NCBI GenBank assembly: GCA_009783885.1
Contig: WRCN01000004.1
Span: forward strand, 1 to 64,000
Direction: 5' to 3'
Source of the DNA: Bacteroidales bacterium
Lineage (GTDB): Bacteria > Bacteroidota > Bacteroidia > Bacteroidales > P3
DNA: 64,000 bases
Shown in pieces: positions 9,227 to 18,381 of the stretch. Made by a program: the position numbers and the translations under genes. Positions within the stretch are counted from its first letter, which is position 1. Each line of letters starts with the position of its first letter. Below the pieces are notes generated by a model. It saw nothing but the letters and a program-made list of their open reading frames with translations. It was not told where the DNA came from and searched no databases.

Positions 9227-10168
9227 ATGAACGAAAAAACGATTGACCTTTCAACGTATTCTTTATTAGATTTATTCGGCGCACAAGAAAAAAATCTCAA
9301 ATTCATTCGGCAACTGTTTCCGAAAGTGAAAATAGTCGTTCGTGGGAACGAATTGAAAATGGCAGGAGAAGCAGACGAAATCGAACGTTTCGAGGAAAAA
9401 CTCAATCATATTTTACAACATTTCGAGACTTATAATCGGTTGAATGAAAACGATATTATTCAAATCGTGGATTCCGACAGTAATTTCAAATTTTCTGAAA
9501 GCACTGTAAATAAAGATGTTTTGGTGCACGGTCGAAACGGCAAACCGATTAAACCGTTGACCGCAAATCAAAAAAAATTGGTCAAAGCCTGCGAGGAAAA
9601 TGACATGGTTTTTGCCGTTGGTCCTGCGGGTTCGGGAAAAACCTATACGGCTGTTGCAATGGCTGTGAAAGCATTGAAAAATAAGGAAGTTCGACGAATT
9701 GTTTTGACTCGTCCTGCGGTTGAAGCCGGCGAAAATTTGGGATTTCTACCCGGTGATTTGCGCGATAAGTTAGACCCGTATTTGCAACCACTTTACGATG
9801 CACTTCGCGATATGCTACCTCAACAAAAACTGATTGACTATTTAGAAGATTACACGATTGAAATTGCGCCGCTCGCTTTTATGCGCGGACGCACGTTGGA
9901 TCAGGCTTTCGTGATTTTGGACGAAGCCCAAAATACCACCGAAATGCAGATGAAAATGTTTCTCACACGCATGGGAAAATCAGCAAAATTCATTGTTACA
10001 GGAGATATAACACAAATCGACCTTCCCAAAAATCAATCGTCCGGACTTCTGCATGCCTTGAAAATTCTCAAAAATGTGAAAGGGTTGAGCATTGTTCAAT
10101 TAACTGAAAAAGACGTTATTCGTCACCGATTAGTTACGGAAATTTTGAAAGCGTATTCCGCATCGTAA
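9227..10168 (+). CDS. phoH: PhoH-family ATPase
   Basis: The 313-residue product has an N-terminal KH-like region and a PhoH P-loop domain: Walker A GPAGSGKT (about 130), then RPAVEAGENLGFLPGDL, the Walker B segment FVILDEAQNTT and FIVTGDITQIDLP. PhoH proteins bind RNA and hydrolyse ATP; roles in RNA processing are proposed. The length is typical. The gene has its own promoter and is followed by the M23 peptidase. Confidence 0.93.
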   Translation: MNEKTIDLSTYSLLDLFGAQEKNLKFIRQLFPKVKIVVRGNELKMAGEADEIERFEEKLNHILQHFETYNRLNENDIIQIVDSDSNFKFSESTVNKDVLVHGRNGKPIKPLTANQKKLVKACEENDMVFAVGPAGSGKTYTAVAMAVKALKNKEVRRIVLTRPAVEAGENLGFLPGDLRDKLDPYLQPLYDALRDMLPQQKLIDYLEDYTIEIAPLAFMRGRTLDQAFVILDEAQNTTEMQMKMFLTRMGKSAKFIVTGDITQIDLPKNQSSGLLHALKILKNVKGLSIVQLTEKDVIRHRLVTEILKAYSAS

Positions 10169-10220
10169 CAAATTTTCGATTTAATTTTGATTTCTTCGAA
10201 AAATTTTGTAATTTTGTAGT

Positions 10221-11975
10221 ATGGAGTATTATGCAAAAAAAGGTCGTTGGTTTTCAAAAAAACAAATAAGTGTGTTGATAAGCGTTTGTATATTTGCAAA
10301 TTGCTTATTTTCACAACGTTTGGATTTTGGGAATCCATTAGATATTCCATGGAAATTTTCGGCTTCGTTTGGAGAATTGCGAGCGAATGCCTTCCATGCC
10401 GGAATAGATTTCAGAACACAACAAAGAGAAGGCTTACCGGTTTATGCTGTGGCTGATGGAACGTTGTCGCGCGTGGTGGTTTCGGCAACAGGCTATGGAA
10501 AGGCGTTGTATATTTCGCATGCCGACGGAATGATGACTGTTTATGCGCATTTGTCGAGATTTGTTCCTGCCATTGAAAAAGTTGTGAGAGACCAACATTA
10601 TGCGAAAGAGTCATTCGAGTTGGACTTTCAATTTCCGGAACGACTGCAGTTTAAAAAAGGCGATTTAATTGGTTATTCGGGCAATACGGGATCGTCCGGA
10701 GGTCCACATTTGCATTTCGAAATACGAAACAGAGGTGGCGAAAATGCGATGAATCCTTCGCAATTCGGATACACCATAAAAGATAATATTCCCCCAATAA
10801 TTTCAACGTTTGCAGTTTATCCGCACGGGCAACTTTCATTGGTCAACGGACAGCAAACCCCACTTCATTTGCCGGTTGATTGCAAAGGAACAAATTGTTC
10901 GATAAACTTGGACACAATTCGCATTTTCGGACAGTTTGCATTCGGAATTGAAGCCATCGATAAAATTAACGATGATCGAAGTATTTTAGGACTGTACACC
11001 ATGCAAGTTTTCGTTGATGATGAGCTGAAATTTGCGTGGAGATTGGACGCGATGCCGTTTTCTCACATGCGGTTTCACAATGCATTCATAGATTATGCAC
11101 ACTTAGACAGCACCGGAAAACGCATTCAATGGACGTATGTATTGCCCGGAAATCGTTTGAATATTTACGAAAAAATTGATCATCGAGGCCTATTTTCGTT
11201 CTTAAAAAACGGCGTTCATAATTTACGTATAGAGGCTGCTGATTTCGCGAGAAATACAAGTGTTTTGAATGTTGTTTTATTAGTTGATGATGAAATGAAA
11301 CCCATCGAAAATGAACGTCTTCACGCTGAAAAAGTCGACCATAGGCGCTTTTTTTCACACGCAGTCAGCAACACGTTTGAAACCAAAGAAATCCGCGTGG
11401 TTATTCCACCAATGGCGCTCTACGAACCGATTTATTTTGAATATCATGTGGATTCTTCGTCGGATTCTCGGATTTTTTCCAATATTCATCACGTCCACCG
11501 TTCGGGAACACCGGTACACATCAATTATTCGTTGAACATAAAACCGATAGGATTGCCTAAAAACCTCGGAAATAAAGCCTTAATCGCCAGTTGGGATGTG
11601 AAAAACCAACAATGGGTTGCCGAAGGCGGACGATTTAATAACGGATTTGTATCGCATAATATCAGAAAATTTAGTATATTTGCAGTTTGTATTGACACCA
11701 CTCCACCAACTATCAGACCGGTTGATATACAAAATAACCGAGTTCCTACTTCGCAAAACGTGCTGACCTTTCGAATCGATGATGACTTTTCGGGCATAGA
11801 AACCTATCGTGCAACGATAAACGAACGCTGGTTTTTGATGGAGTACGATGCTAAAACAAAAACGCTGAAAGGCACGATAGACCCCAAATTGCCGAAAGGC
11901 GAACACGATTTTAAACTCACTGTAACTGATAAAATGAATAACCGAACCACCTATCAAGCCAAAATTATCCGATAA
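10221..11975 (+). CDS. Secreted M23-family (LytM-like) metallopeptidase
   Basis: The 584-residue protein has an N-terminal signal or anchor segment (ISVLISVCIFANCLFSQ). An M23 peptidase domain spans about 50-175: zinc ligands in HAGIDFR and in HLHFEIRN, with SGNTGSSGGPHLHF typical of lysostaphin-type enzymes. It probably cleaves peptidoglycan cross-links in the periplasm or, if it has lost activity, activates amidases. The remaining 400 residues are beta-rich, with late Ig-like segments. A promoter-like TAATTTTG at 10210-10217 is only 3 bases before the ATG, so transcription is either nearly leaderless or comes mainly from phoH. The stop overlaps the next start (TAATG). Confidence 0.85.
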   Translation: MEYYAKKGRWFSKKQISVLISVCIFANCLFSQRLDFGNPLDIPWKFSASFGELRANAFHAGIDFRTQQREGLPVYAVADGTLSRVVVSATGYGKALYISHADGMMTVYAHLSRFVPAIEKVVRDQHYAKESFELDFQFPERLQFKKGDLIGYSGNTGSSGGPHLHFEIRNRGGENAMNPSQFGYTIKDNIPPIISTFAVYPHGQLSLVNGQQTPLHLPVDCKGTNCSINLDTIRIFGQFAFGIEAIDKINDDRSILGLYTMQVFVDDELKFAWRLDAMPFSHMRFHNAFIDYAHLDSTGKRIQWTYVLPGNRLNIYEKIDHRGLFSFLKNGVHNLRIEAADFARNTSVLNVVLLVDDEMKPIENERLHAEKVDHRRFFSHAVSNTFETKEIRVVIPPMALYEPIYFEYHVDSSSDSRIFSNIHHVHRSGTPVHINYSLNIKPIGLPKNLGNKALIASWDVKNQQWVAEGGRFNNGFVSHNIRKFSIFAVCIDTTPPTIRPVDIQNNRVPTSQNVLTFRIDDDFSGIETYRATINERWFLMEYDAKTKTLKGTIDPKLPKGEHDFKLTVTDKMNNRTTYQAKIIR

Positions 11976-13465
11976 TGCAAAACATACGCCTTTTTATTCC
12001 GCTTATACTTTTTTCCACCACATTTTTATTTGGACAAACGGTGACTCCTGTGCCTGTTCAAATCTCCGAACGTATTGAAAACATTGGAGGTACATACTAT
12101 CATCTGCATACCGTAGAAAAAGGTCAAACCATGTATTCCATCACTCGAGTCTATCAAGTAACTTCAGGAGAAATCAAGCGAACCATAGACAAACCGGACA
12201 TTCAAATCGACGAAATTTTAATGATACCGATGAGCGTCAAACGCTTGCAAGCACTAAAAAAAAGCGGACTCCTTCCGGAAGAAAAACCTGAACCTAATAT
12301 ACCAAAAACAGTGCCCGAAAATTCTGATGTCATCATTCTAAAAGAATTTACAAATCCACCAAAAACCACGTTAAATGTGGCTTTGATGCTTCCGCTTCAT
12401 TTGAATGAAGTTGACCAAATCAGAATAAATTCAAGAGATAACGTACCACCGAGATCGTTTAGATTTCTTTCGTTTTATGAAGGTGCAACCTTAGCGGCAC
12501 AAGCGTTTGAAGCCGAAAACGTAAAAATCAACGTGCACGTATTTGATGTTACAGACGACGAAAATACGGCTGTTAATTTGATTAGCAGTGGAAAATTAAA
12601 CCGTATGGATATTATTGTTGGTCCTTTTCATTTGCGCTCGTTCAGGCTAATGAGCGATTTTGCTAAACAACAAGGCATTTTTATTATCAATCCTATATCC
12701 GAAAGAGATGATATTTTGGTCGACAATCCATACGTCATCAAAATTAATCCATCGGAGAGAAATCAATTGAATGCGTTCTTGCGTTATATTACGAAAGACA
12801 AAACTAAGCAACAAATTTTGATTGTTTCAAATGATAGTTTACCTAATGAAAAGGAGCGTTCAGAACAAGCGAGGTTATTTTTTGAAATGCATTACAGAGA
12901 CTTCTATACACCTGTTTTCGTTGATATTTCGAAAGACCGATTTCAAGCATTCAATAATCTTTTATCGAACACAAAAAGGAATGCGATTATTTATTTGTCA
13001 AACAATCCGGCGTTTGTTACGGAAATTTTGACTCAAGTTCCTAAACGAGAAAACTCTGTGGAGGATGTGCTATATAGTTTGAATAGATTATCGCAGTTTG
13101 ATTTCACGGAAATACAGTATTTAAGAGACTTGCAAACCCATTACACAACGCCTTTTTTTGTAGATCACGACAGCGAAAGAGTGAGGGATTTTGAGCGCTT
13201 GTTTTTTGAAACCTATCAAACTATTCCTGATAACAATGCTTACATGGGTTACGATGTGATGAATTTTGTTTTGACGATGTTAAACCTTGGAAATACAAAT
13301 TATGGCAATTATTTAGAAACAAAAACCTTTAAAGGTCTCCACAACTCTATCCGTTTGAAACGTGCAGATCCCACACAGGGCTTAGAAAATCAAGAAACCA
13401 ATATTTTAAAAATAGAAAATTTCAGATTTCAAAGGGTTAACAATTCATATGGCAAAACGAACTAA
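11975..13465 (+). CDS. LysM domain plus periplasmic-binding-fold protein
   Basis: The 496-residue product starts with a signal peptide (IPLILFSTTFLFGQ). A LysM domain lies at about 44-90 (HLHTVEKGQTMYSITRVYQV, ending ILMIPM). From residue 130 on there is a type I periplasmic-binding fold: VALMLPLHLNEVDQ, FYEGATLAAQAFE, MDIIVGPFHLRSFRLM. LysM-PBP fusions are frequent in Bacteroidota next to cell-wall genes; the ligand is unknown. The start codon overlaps the M23 gene and its 3' end overlaps ftsK by 17 bases, so the three genes are one operon tied to the wall and division. Confidence 0.8.
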   Translation: MQNIRLFIPLILFSTTFLFGQTVTPVPVQISERIENIGGTYYHLHTVEKGQTMYSITRVYQVTSGEIKRTIDKPDIQIDEILMIPMSVKRLQALKKSGLLPEEKPEPNIPKTVPENSDVIILKEFTNPPKTTLNVALMLPLHLNEVDQIRINSRDNVPPRSFRFLSFYEGATLAAQAFEAENVKINVHVFDVTDDENTAVNLISSGKLNRMDIIVGPFHLRSFRLMSDFAKQQGIFIINPISERDDILVDNPYVIKINPSERNQLNAFLRYITKDKTKQQILIVSNDSLPNEKERSEQARLFFEMHYRDFYTPVFVDISKDRFQAFNNLLSNTKRNAIIYLSNNPAFVTEILTQVPKRENSVEDVLYSLNRLSQFDFTEIQYLRDLQTHYTTPFFVDHDSERVRDFERLFFETYQTIPDNNAYMGYDVMNFVLTMLNLGNTNYGNYLETKTFKGLHNSIRLKRADPTQGLENQETNILKIENFRFQRVNNSYGKTN

Positions 13466-15863
13466 AAAAACAGAACAAACCGACGATACAACTGCGGAAA
13501 ATGTTTCTCTGCAGACGTTGAAAAGTGAAAAATTTCGCCTTGTGAGCGGCGTATTTTTTGTGGCATTTGCACTGTTTATGCTGTTTGGTTTTGTTTCATA
13601 TTTGTTTTCATGGTGGATTGATTTTGATCAAATTTCCCACATTTCAACCTACGATTTATTTGCCGATTCGTCTGCGAAAATTCGTAATGTAGCTGGTCGA
13701 ATGGGGGCCTACGTAGCACATGTATTTATTCGAAATGGTTTTGGATTAAGTTCGTTTTTGTTTATTTTGATCCTGTTTGGAATTGGTTTAAAGTTGCTGA
13801 AAATTCCGATTTTTAAATTGCGAAAACTGATTTTACATTCGGCGTTTTTCATTGTTTGGGGTTCGGTTACATTGGGATTTATCACGTTGGGACTTGGAAA
13901 ATGGAGCATTTTAGGCGGTATTTTTGGTTTTGAAATCGCGCACTATTTGAAAGCAGCAATCGGGGTTCCGGGGTTGATCATTTTGTTGGGAGGTGTGTTG
14001 ATGATTTTCTTGTCTATTGCTTATAGCATGAACTTCAACTTCTACCCAATGATGAAAAATTGGTTTGAAACATTCAAAAAAGACACCCAATCCAATGTAA
14101 ACGAATTACTGAAAGAAGACGAAGCTAATGAACATTCAGAGTTGATTTCAGAGGATGAAAATGCGTTTAGTTTGCTTGAGCAAATCGAAAAACGAGCACC
14201 AATAAATGAATTAATTTCACCTTTGCAAACCGATGATGAAGTGCCGTTTGTTATTGAAAATACAAACGATTCGAGAACTGATATGGACGAAGAATGTAGG
14301 GATGTATTACATATGCCCGAAGAGGAAGAGCCAATCAGACATGGCATAGAAACGCTCTACGATCCGTACGAAGATTTGTCGAATTACAAGTTTCCAACCT
14401 TGGACTTGCTCGAAGATTATGGCCTAAAGAACATCGATAATTCTAAGCAAACTGACGAATTGATGGCAAACAAAAAACTCATCGAAAACACGCTAAAAAG
14501 TTTCGGTGTGGAGATTGCGCAAATCAAAGCAACGATTGGACCAACGGTTACGCTTTACGAAATTATTCCCGCTTCGGGCGTTCGAATTTCTAAAATTCAA
14601 AATTTGGAAAACGACATTGCCCTAAGCCTTGCTGCACTTGGAATTCGGATTATCGCGCCTATTCCCGGAAAGGGCACAATCGGTATTGAAGTGCCGAACA
14701 CGACCAAACAAATTGTGCCGATGAAAGTGATGTTGGATTCGTCGAATTTCAAAGATACAAAATTCGATTTGCCGATTGCATTAGGAAAAACCATCCAAAA
14801 CGAATGTTATGTTGCAGACTTGACAAAAATGCCGCACTTGCTGATGGCAGGTGCTACAGGACAAGGAAAATCGGTTGGATTGAATGCTATTATTACGTCG
14901 TTGTTGTTCAAAAAACATCCTGCCGATTTGAAATTTGTGTTGGTAGATCCGAAAAAAGTTGAACTCACACTTTACAACAAAATCGAACGGCATTATTTAG
15001 CAAAATTACCCAATGTTGAGGATGCGATTATTACAGACACAAAAAAAGTTGTCAACACATTAAATTCGTTGTGTTTGGAAATGGATATGCGCTATAATCT
15101 TTTGAAAGACGCACAAGTAAAAGGGATCAAAGAGTACAATGCTAAATTTATTTCTCGCCGTTTAAATCCAAACGACGGACATCGCTATTTGCCTTACATC
15201 GTTTTGGTGGTGGATGAATTTGCGGATTTGATTATGACGGCGGGTAAAGAAGTTGAATTGCCGATTGCACGTTTGGCGCAATTGGCACGGGCTATCGGCA
15301 TTCATTTGATTATTGCCACACAACGCCCGTCAGTAAATATTATCACAGGAACAATTAAAGCGAATTTCCCTGCACGAGTGGCGTTTCGCGTTACATCCAA
15401 AATAGATTCCCGCACCATTTTGGATAGCGGCGGGGCAGACCAATTAATCGGAAAAGGCGACATGTTGCTATCTACAGGAAATGAATTAATCCGCATTCAA
15501 TGTGCATTGATTGATACGCCTGAAATTGAACGAGTAGCCGAATTTATCGGCGAACAGCGTGGGTATCCCGAAGCCTACGAACTTCCTGAATGCGCAGAAG
15601 AATCAGATGGTTCGAGAGGCGGAACGTTTTCGGCAGACGAGCGCGATTCGATGTTTGATGATGCTGCGCGGTTGATTGTATCCTCGCAAAGTGGTTCTAC
15701 ATCGCTCATTCAGCGAAAATTGAAATTAGGCTACGCACGTTCGGGACGATTGATGGATCAACTCGAAGACGCAGGAATTGTAGGACCATCGCAAGGAAGC
15801 AAACCACGTGAGGTTTACATTAAGGATATGCAGACGTTGGAGAATTTGTTAATTGAGAATTGA
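13449..15863 (+). CDS. ftsK: FtsK/SpoIIIE DNA translocase
   Basis: The 804-residue protein has about four N-terminal membrane segments (35-205), an acidic linker (210-310) and the motor domain. Walker A is GATGQGKS in LLMAGATGQGKSVGLNAI; Walker B is VLVVDEFADLIM; ATQRPSVNIITGTIKANF is the conserved hexamer region. The last 70 residues form the winged-helix gamma domain that reads polarity sequences. FtsK moves chromosome ends across the septum for dimer resolution by XerCD. Start at 13449 overlaps the preceding gene by 17 bases. Normally lolA is the next gene; here a two-gene cassette intervenes. Confidence 0.95.
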   Translation: MAKRTKKTEQTDDTTAENVSLQTLKSEKFRLVSGVFFVAFALFMLFGFVSYLFSWWIDFDQISHISTYDLFADSSAKIRNVAGRMGAYVAHVFIRNGFGLSSFLFILILFGIGLKLLKIPIFKLRKLILHSAFFIVWGSVTLGFITLGLGKWSILGGIFGFEIAHYLKAAIGVPGLIILLGGVLMIFLSIAYSMNFNFYPMMKNWFETFKKDTQSNVNELLKEDEANEHSELISEDENAFSLLEQIEKRAPINELISPLQTDDEVPFVIENTNDSRTDMDEECRDVLHMPEEEEPIRHGIETLYDPYEDLSNYKFPTLDLLEDYGLKNIDNSKQTDELMANKKLIENTLKSFGVEIAQIKATIGPTVTLYEIIPASGVRISKIQNLENDIALSLAALGIRIIAPIPGKGTIGIEVPNTTKQIVPMKVMLDSSNFKDTKFDLPIALGKTIQNECYVADLTKMPHLLMAGATGQGKSVGLNAIITSLLFKKHPADLKFVLVDPKKVELTLYNKIERHYLAKLPNVEDAIITDTKKVVNTLNSLCLEMDMRYNLLKDAQVKGIKEYNAKFISRRLNPNDGHRYLPYIVLVVDEFADLIMTAGKEVELPIARLAQLARAIGIHLIIATQRPSVNIITGTIKANFPARVAFRVTSKIDSRTILDSGGADQLIGKGDMLLSTGNELIRIQCALIDTPEIERVAEFIGEQRGYPEAYELPECAEESDGSRGGTFSADERDSMFDDAARLIVSSQSGSTSLIQRKLKLGYARSGRLMDQLEDAGIVGPSQGSKPREVYIKDMQTLENLLIEN

Positions 15864-15886
15864 AAATAATTTAAAATTTTTTATAT

Positions 15887-17104
15887 ATGCAAAAAATTGT
15901 CATTAAAAATTTTGGTCCCATTTCAAATGCTGAAATTGAAATAAAAAAAGCAGTGGTTTTGATTGGTGAAAATGGTGCAGGAAAAAGCACAATTATAAAA
16001 TTAATTTCCACGTTTTTATGGATGGAAAAAATGTTGGTGCGTGGAGATTATACCATAGAATATTTTACTGAAAAAGAACGTTTTGAAAATGAAATTTGCA
16101 AATATCACAAAATAGAAAATTATTTTGTAAAACATTCTCTTTGGGGAACAGGAACAAGCATTACCTTTGTTGGAACAATGTTTTGTTTTGAGTATAAAGA
16201 CAACCTACTTCTAATAAAAAAAATAGAAGAGAATAGTATATCTTCTTATAACTTACCTCAGATAATGTATATTCCTGCTGAAAGGAATTTAATAGCTAAT
16301 GTTAAAAACCCCAAAACACTTAAACTTATTTCCGATTCTTTGGTAGATTTTATTTCTGAATATGATAAAGCAAAAAATGATCTGGAAACAGATTTAGAAT
16401 TGCCCATAGGCGATAATATTTCTATTAAATACCACAAGGAAAAAGATATAGTGTATATTAAGGGGACCAATTATGAGATTCCTTTGAATGAGGCGGCTTC
16501 TGGTATTCAATCCAACGCACCTCTGTATTTAGTAACTTGGTACTTATCAAAATCTGTGAAAAAACAATCGGAAATATTTCAAAAAATGAGTACCGATGAA
16601 ATTGACAGATTTAAAAAAAACGTTGGCGATATTCTCTCAAATGAAAGTTTTACAAAAGAACAGCGTAGAGCTGCACTATCTACTTTATCTTTACAATTCA
16701 ATAAAAAAGCATTTATCAATATAGTAGAAGAGCCTGAACAAAATTTGTTTCCTATTTCACAGATGCAAATGATTAAATGTTTGGTCTCTTTCTGTAATCA
16801 GAATGCCGATAACAAACTTATTATTTCAACGCACAGCCCTTACGTTTTAGCCACAATAAACAATTTAATTTTGGCAAGTAAAGTAGGTGTAGTATTTCCT
16901 GATAAAATCTGTTCAAAAGTAGACAAACAATTTTGGTTGAATTACGATGATGTTTTTGCAGGAATTGTTAGAGAAGGAACTGTGGAACAAATAATTGATA
17001 CAGAATTTGAAATGATTCAAATGGAGCAAATTGATTCTGTTTCGAGAGAAATAAATGAAGAATTTGATTTTTTGTATCAATATGAAAGGGACGACAATGT
17101 CTGA
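15887..17104 (+). CDS. AAA ATPase (AAA_15/OLD-like ABC-type), putative defence component
   Basis: The 405-residue protein starts MQKIVIKNFGPISNAEIEI, the entry to SMC/OLD-type ATPase heads, with Walker A GENGAGKST at about 26-34. Late in the protein lie NIVEEPEQNLFPIS (Walker B) and LIISTHSPYVLATINN (switch His). The middle part is predicted helical. Such solo ATPases pair with nuclease or toxin effectors in phage defence systems (Septu, Gabija, PARIS and others). Its stop overlaps the following nuclease-like gene. The DNA looks more AT-rich than ftsK upstream, suggesting import. Confidence 0.8.
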   Translation: MQKIVIKNFGPISNAEIEIKKAVVLIGENGAGKSTIIKLISTFLWMEKMLVRGDYTIEYFTEKERFENEICKYHKIENYFVKHSLWGTGTSITFVGTMFCFEYKDNLLLIKKIEENSISSYNLPQIMYIPAERNLIANVKNPKTLKLISDSLVDFISEYDKAKNDLETDLELPIGDNISIKYHKEKDIVYIKGTNYEIPLNEAASGIQSNAPLYLVTWYLSKSVKKQSEIFQKMSTDEIDRFKKNVGDILSNESFTKEQRRAALSTLSLQFNKKAFINIVEEPEQNLFPISQMQMIKCLVSFCNQNADNKLIISTHSPYVLATINNLILASKVGVVFPDKICSKVDKQFWLNYDDVFAGIVREGTVEQIIDTEFEMIQMEQIDSVSREINEEFDFLYQYERDDNV

Positions 17105-17552
17105 ATGTAAATGCAGAGTTTTTGATAAAGGTATTGATGATTTTCAGCACGAAATCATAAAAATTGTACCTTTTAAAGACAAAGGTAGTTCGACCGAATA
17201 CAGGTATGAAAATCAAAGCTCCAACCCTTTGGCAAAATACAGAGTTGATGGCGGATTAATTTCAGATGATGGTGCAAAGTGTGATTATCTTTTGTTAAAC
17301 TGCAAACAACGACAATCGTATTTTATTGAACTGAAAGGGTCTGATTTGATTCGTGCAATAGAACAAATAGACAGAAGTATTGATAAACTAAAAAATCAAT
17401 TGCTTGATTTTTCTTTCTTTGCAAGAATAGTTTTAAGCCGTGCTAATACTATTAATTTGAGAGATACCAAACTTCTCAGATTAAAGAAAAAAGTGGAATC
17501 TCTAAAAGGCAACCTCAAGATGCAATCAAGATTTTTGGAGGAACGAATATAA
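17097..17552 (+). CDS. Small PD-(D/E)XK nuclease-like partner of the ATPase
   Basis: I choose the ATG at 17097 (151 residues), which overlaps the ATPase stop by 8 bases; in-frame ATGs at 17055 and 17082 would add up to 14 residues. The pattern CDYLLLNCKQRQSYFIELKG gives an Asp at the end of one strand and ExK in the next, the core of PD-(D/E)XK nucleases, and a helix (DLIRAIEQIDRSIDKLK) follows as expected. Length fits a minimal nuclease domain plus a helical tail. Translational coupling to the ATPase implies one complex. Nuclease assignment rests on this motif only. Confidence 0.6.
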   Translation: MSECKCRVFDKGIDDFQHEIIKIVPFKDKGSSTEYRYENQSSNPLAKYRVDGGLISDDGAKCDYLLLNCKQRQSYFIELKGSDLIRAIEQIDRSIDKLKNQLLDFSFFARIVLSRANTINLRDTKLLRLKKKVESLKGNLKMQSRFLEERI

Positions 17553-17593
17553 TCAAGAAAAACTACAAATAAAAACAGTAACAAAACAAAAAT

Positions 17594-18304
17594 ATGAAAA
17601 AAACCTTACTCATCACAATTCTTGTAACCCTTACTATTAGCGGTTTTTCGCAAAACAACAGCCAACAACGTCGCGAACAACGTAGAAATCAGAAAGAAGT
17701 CAAAAAAACCGAAAGAGGTATTGATGATCCGAAAGCACACGATATTTTGAGTGCTGTGCGCAAACAGTTGAAATCTTACAACAGTCTGAAAATAGATTTT
17801 ACCTATCTGTTGGAAAACAAAACCGAAAAAATCAAAGACAGCAAAAAGGGCACTATTTTGATCAAAGGCAACAAATATAATTTGAATTTCATGGGATTAA
17901 ATGTGATATCCGACGGCAAAAATGTTTGGAATTTTAACCGAGAAGCCAAAGAAGTTCAAATCACCGAAGTCAATCCGAAAGAAACCGACATGATGAACCC
18001 AATCGCACTGATTGATAATTACGAAAAAAACTTTCGTGCAAAATTAATTCGCGAAGACGTGGACAAAGGTGTTCCCGTGATGATTATTGACTTACTTCCT
18101 TTCGAAAATCGGAATTTTCACAAAGTGAGAATGGTTACAGACAAAGCCAAAAAGACGATTGTTTTCACCGAAATTCACGATAAAAACGGCACGATTATTA
18201 CATTTAGAGTTGACCGCATGCAAACCAACGTGTCTGCGCCTGATAGTGAATTTAGGTTTGATGTGTCCAAACATCCTGGTGTGGAGGTTATTGATATGCG
18301 ATAA
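17594..18304 (+). CDS. lolA: LolA-like outer-membrane lipoprotein carrier
   Basis: The 236-residue protein has a signal peptide (MKKTLLITILVTLTISGFSQ), a basic linker (30-45) and a LolA fold: SAVRKQLKSYNSLKIDFTYL, KGTILIKGNKYNLNF, NVISDGKNVWNFN and RVDRMQTNVSAPDSEFRFD. LolA ferries lipoproteins through the periplasm. It is the usual neighbour of ftsK in Bacteroidota. The intervening ATPase/nuclease pair therefore looks like an insertion. Confidence 0.85.
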   Translation: MKKTLLITILVTLTISGFSQNNSQQRREQRRNQKEVKKTERGIDDPKAHDILSAVRKQLKSYNSLKIDFTYLLENKTEKIKDSKKGTILIKGNKYNLNFMGLNVISDGKNVWNFNREAKEVQITEVNPKETDMMNPIALIDNYEKNFRAKLIREDVDKGVPVMIIDLLPFENRNFHKVRMVTDKAKKTIVFTEIHDKNGTIITFRVDRMQTNVSAPDSEFRFDVSKHPGVEVIDMR

Positions 18305-18310
18305 CCGTTG

Positions 18311-18377
18311 TGGCGTATTGCATGCGCCACATTGGCATTTATCACAATGGTTGACAGGGCGTATGCAATACGCCCCT
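18311..18377. repeat. Pair of intergenic palindromes
   Basis: Two palindromes in tandem: tggcgtattgcatgcgcca (18311-18329) and agggcgtatgcaatacgcccct (18356-18377). The second ends in the same cgcccctac as the repeats at 4734 and 6650. It separates two convergent genes and could end both transcripts. Confidence 0.6.
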
Positions 18378-18381
18378 ACAT

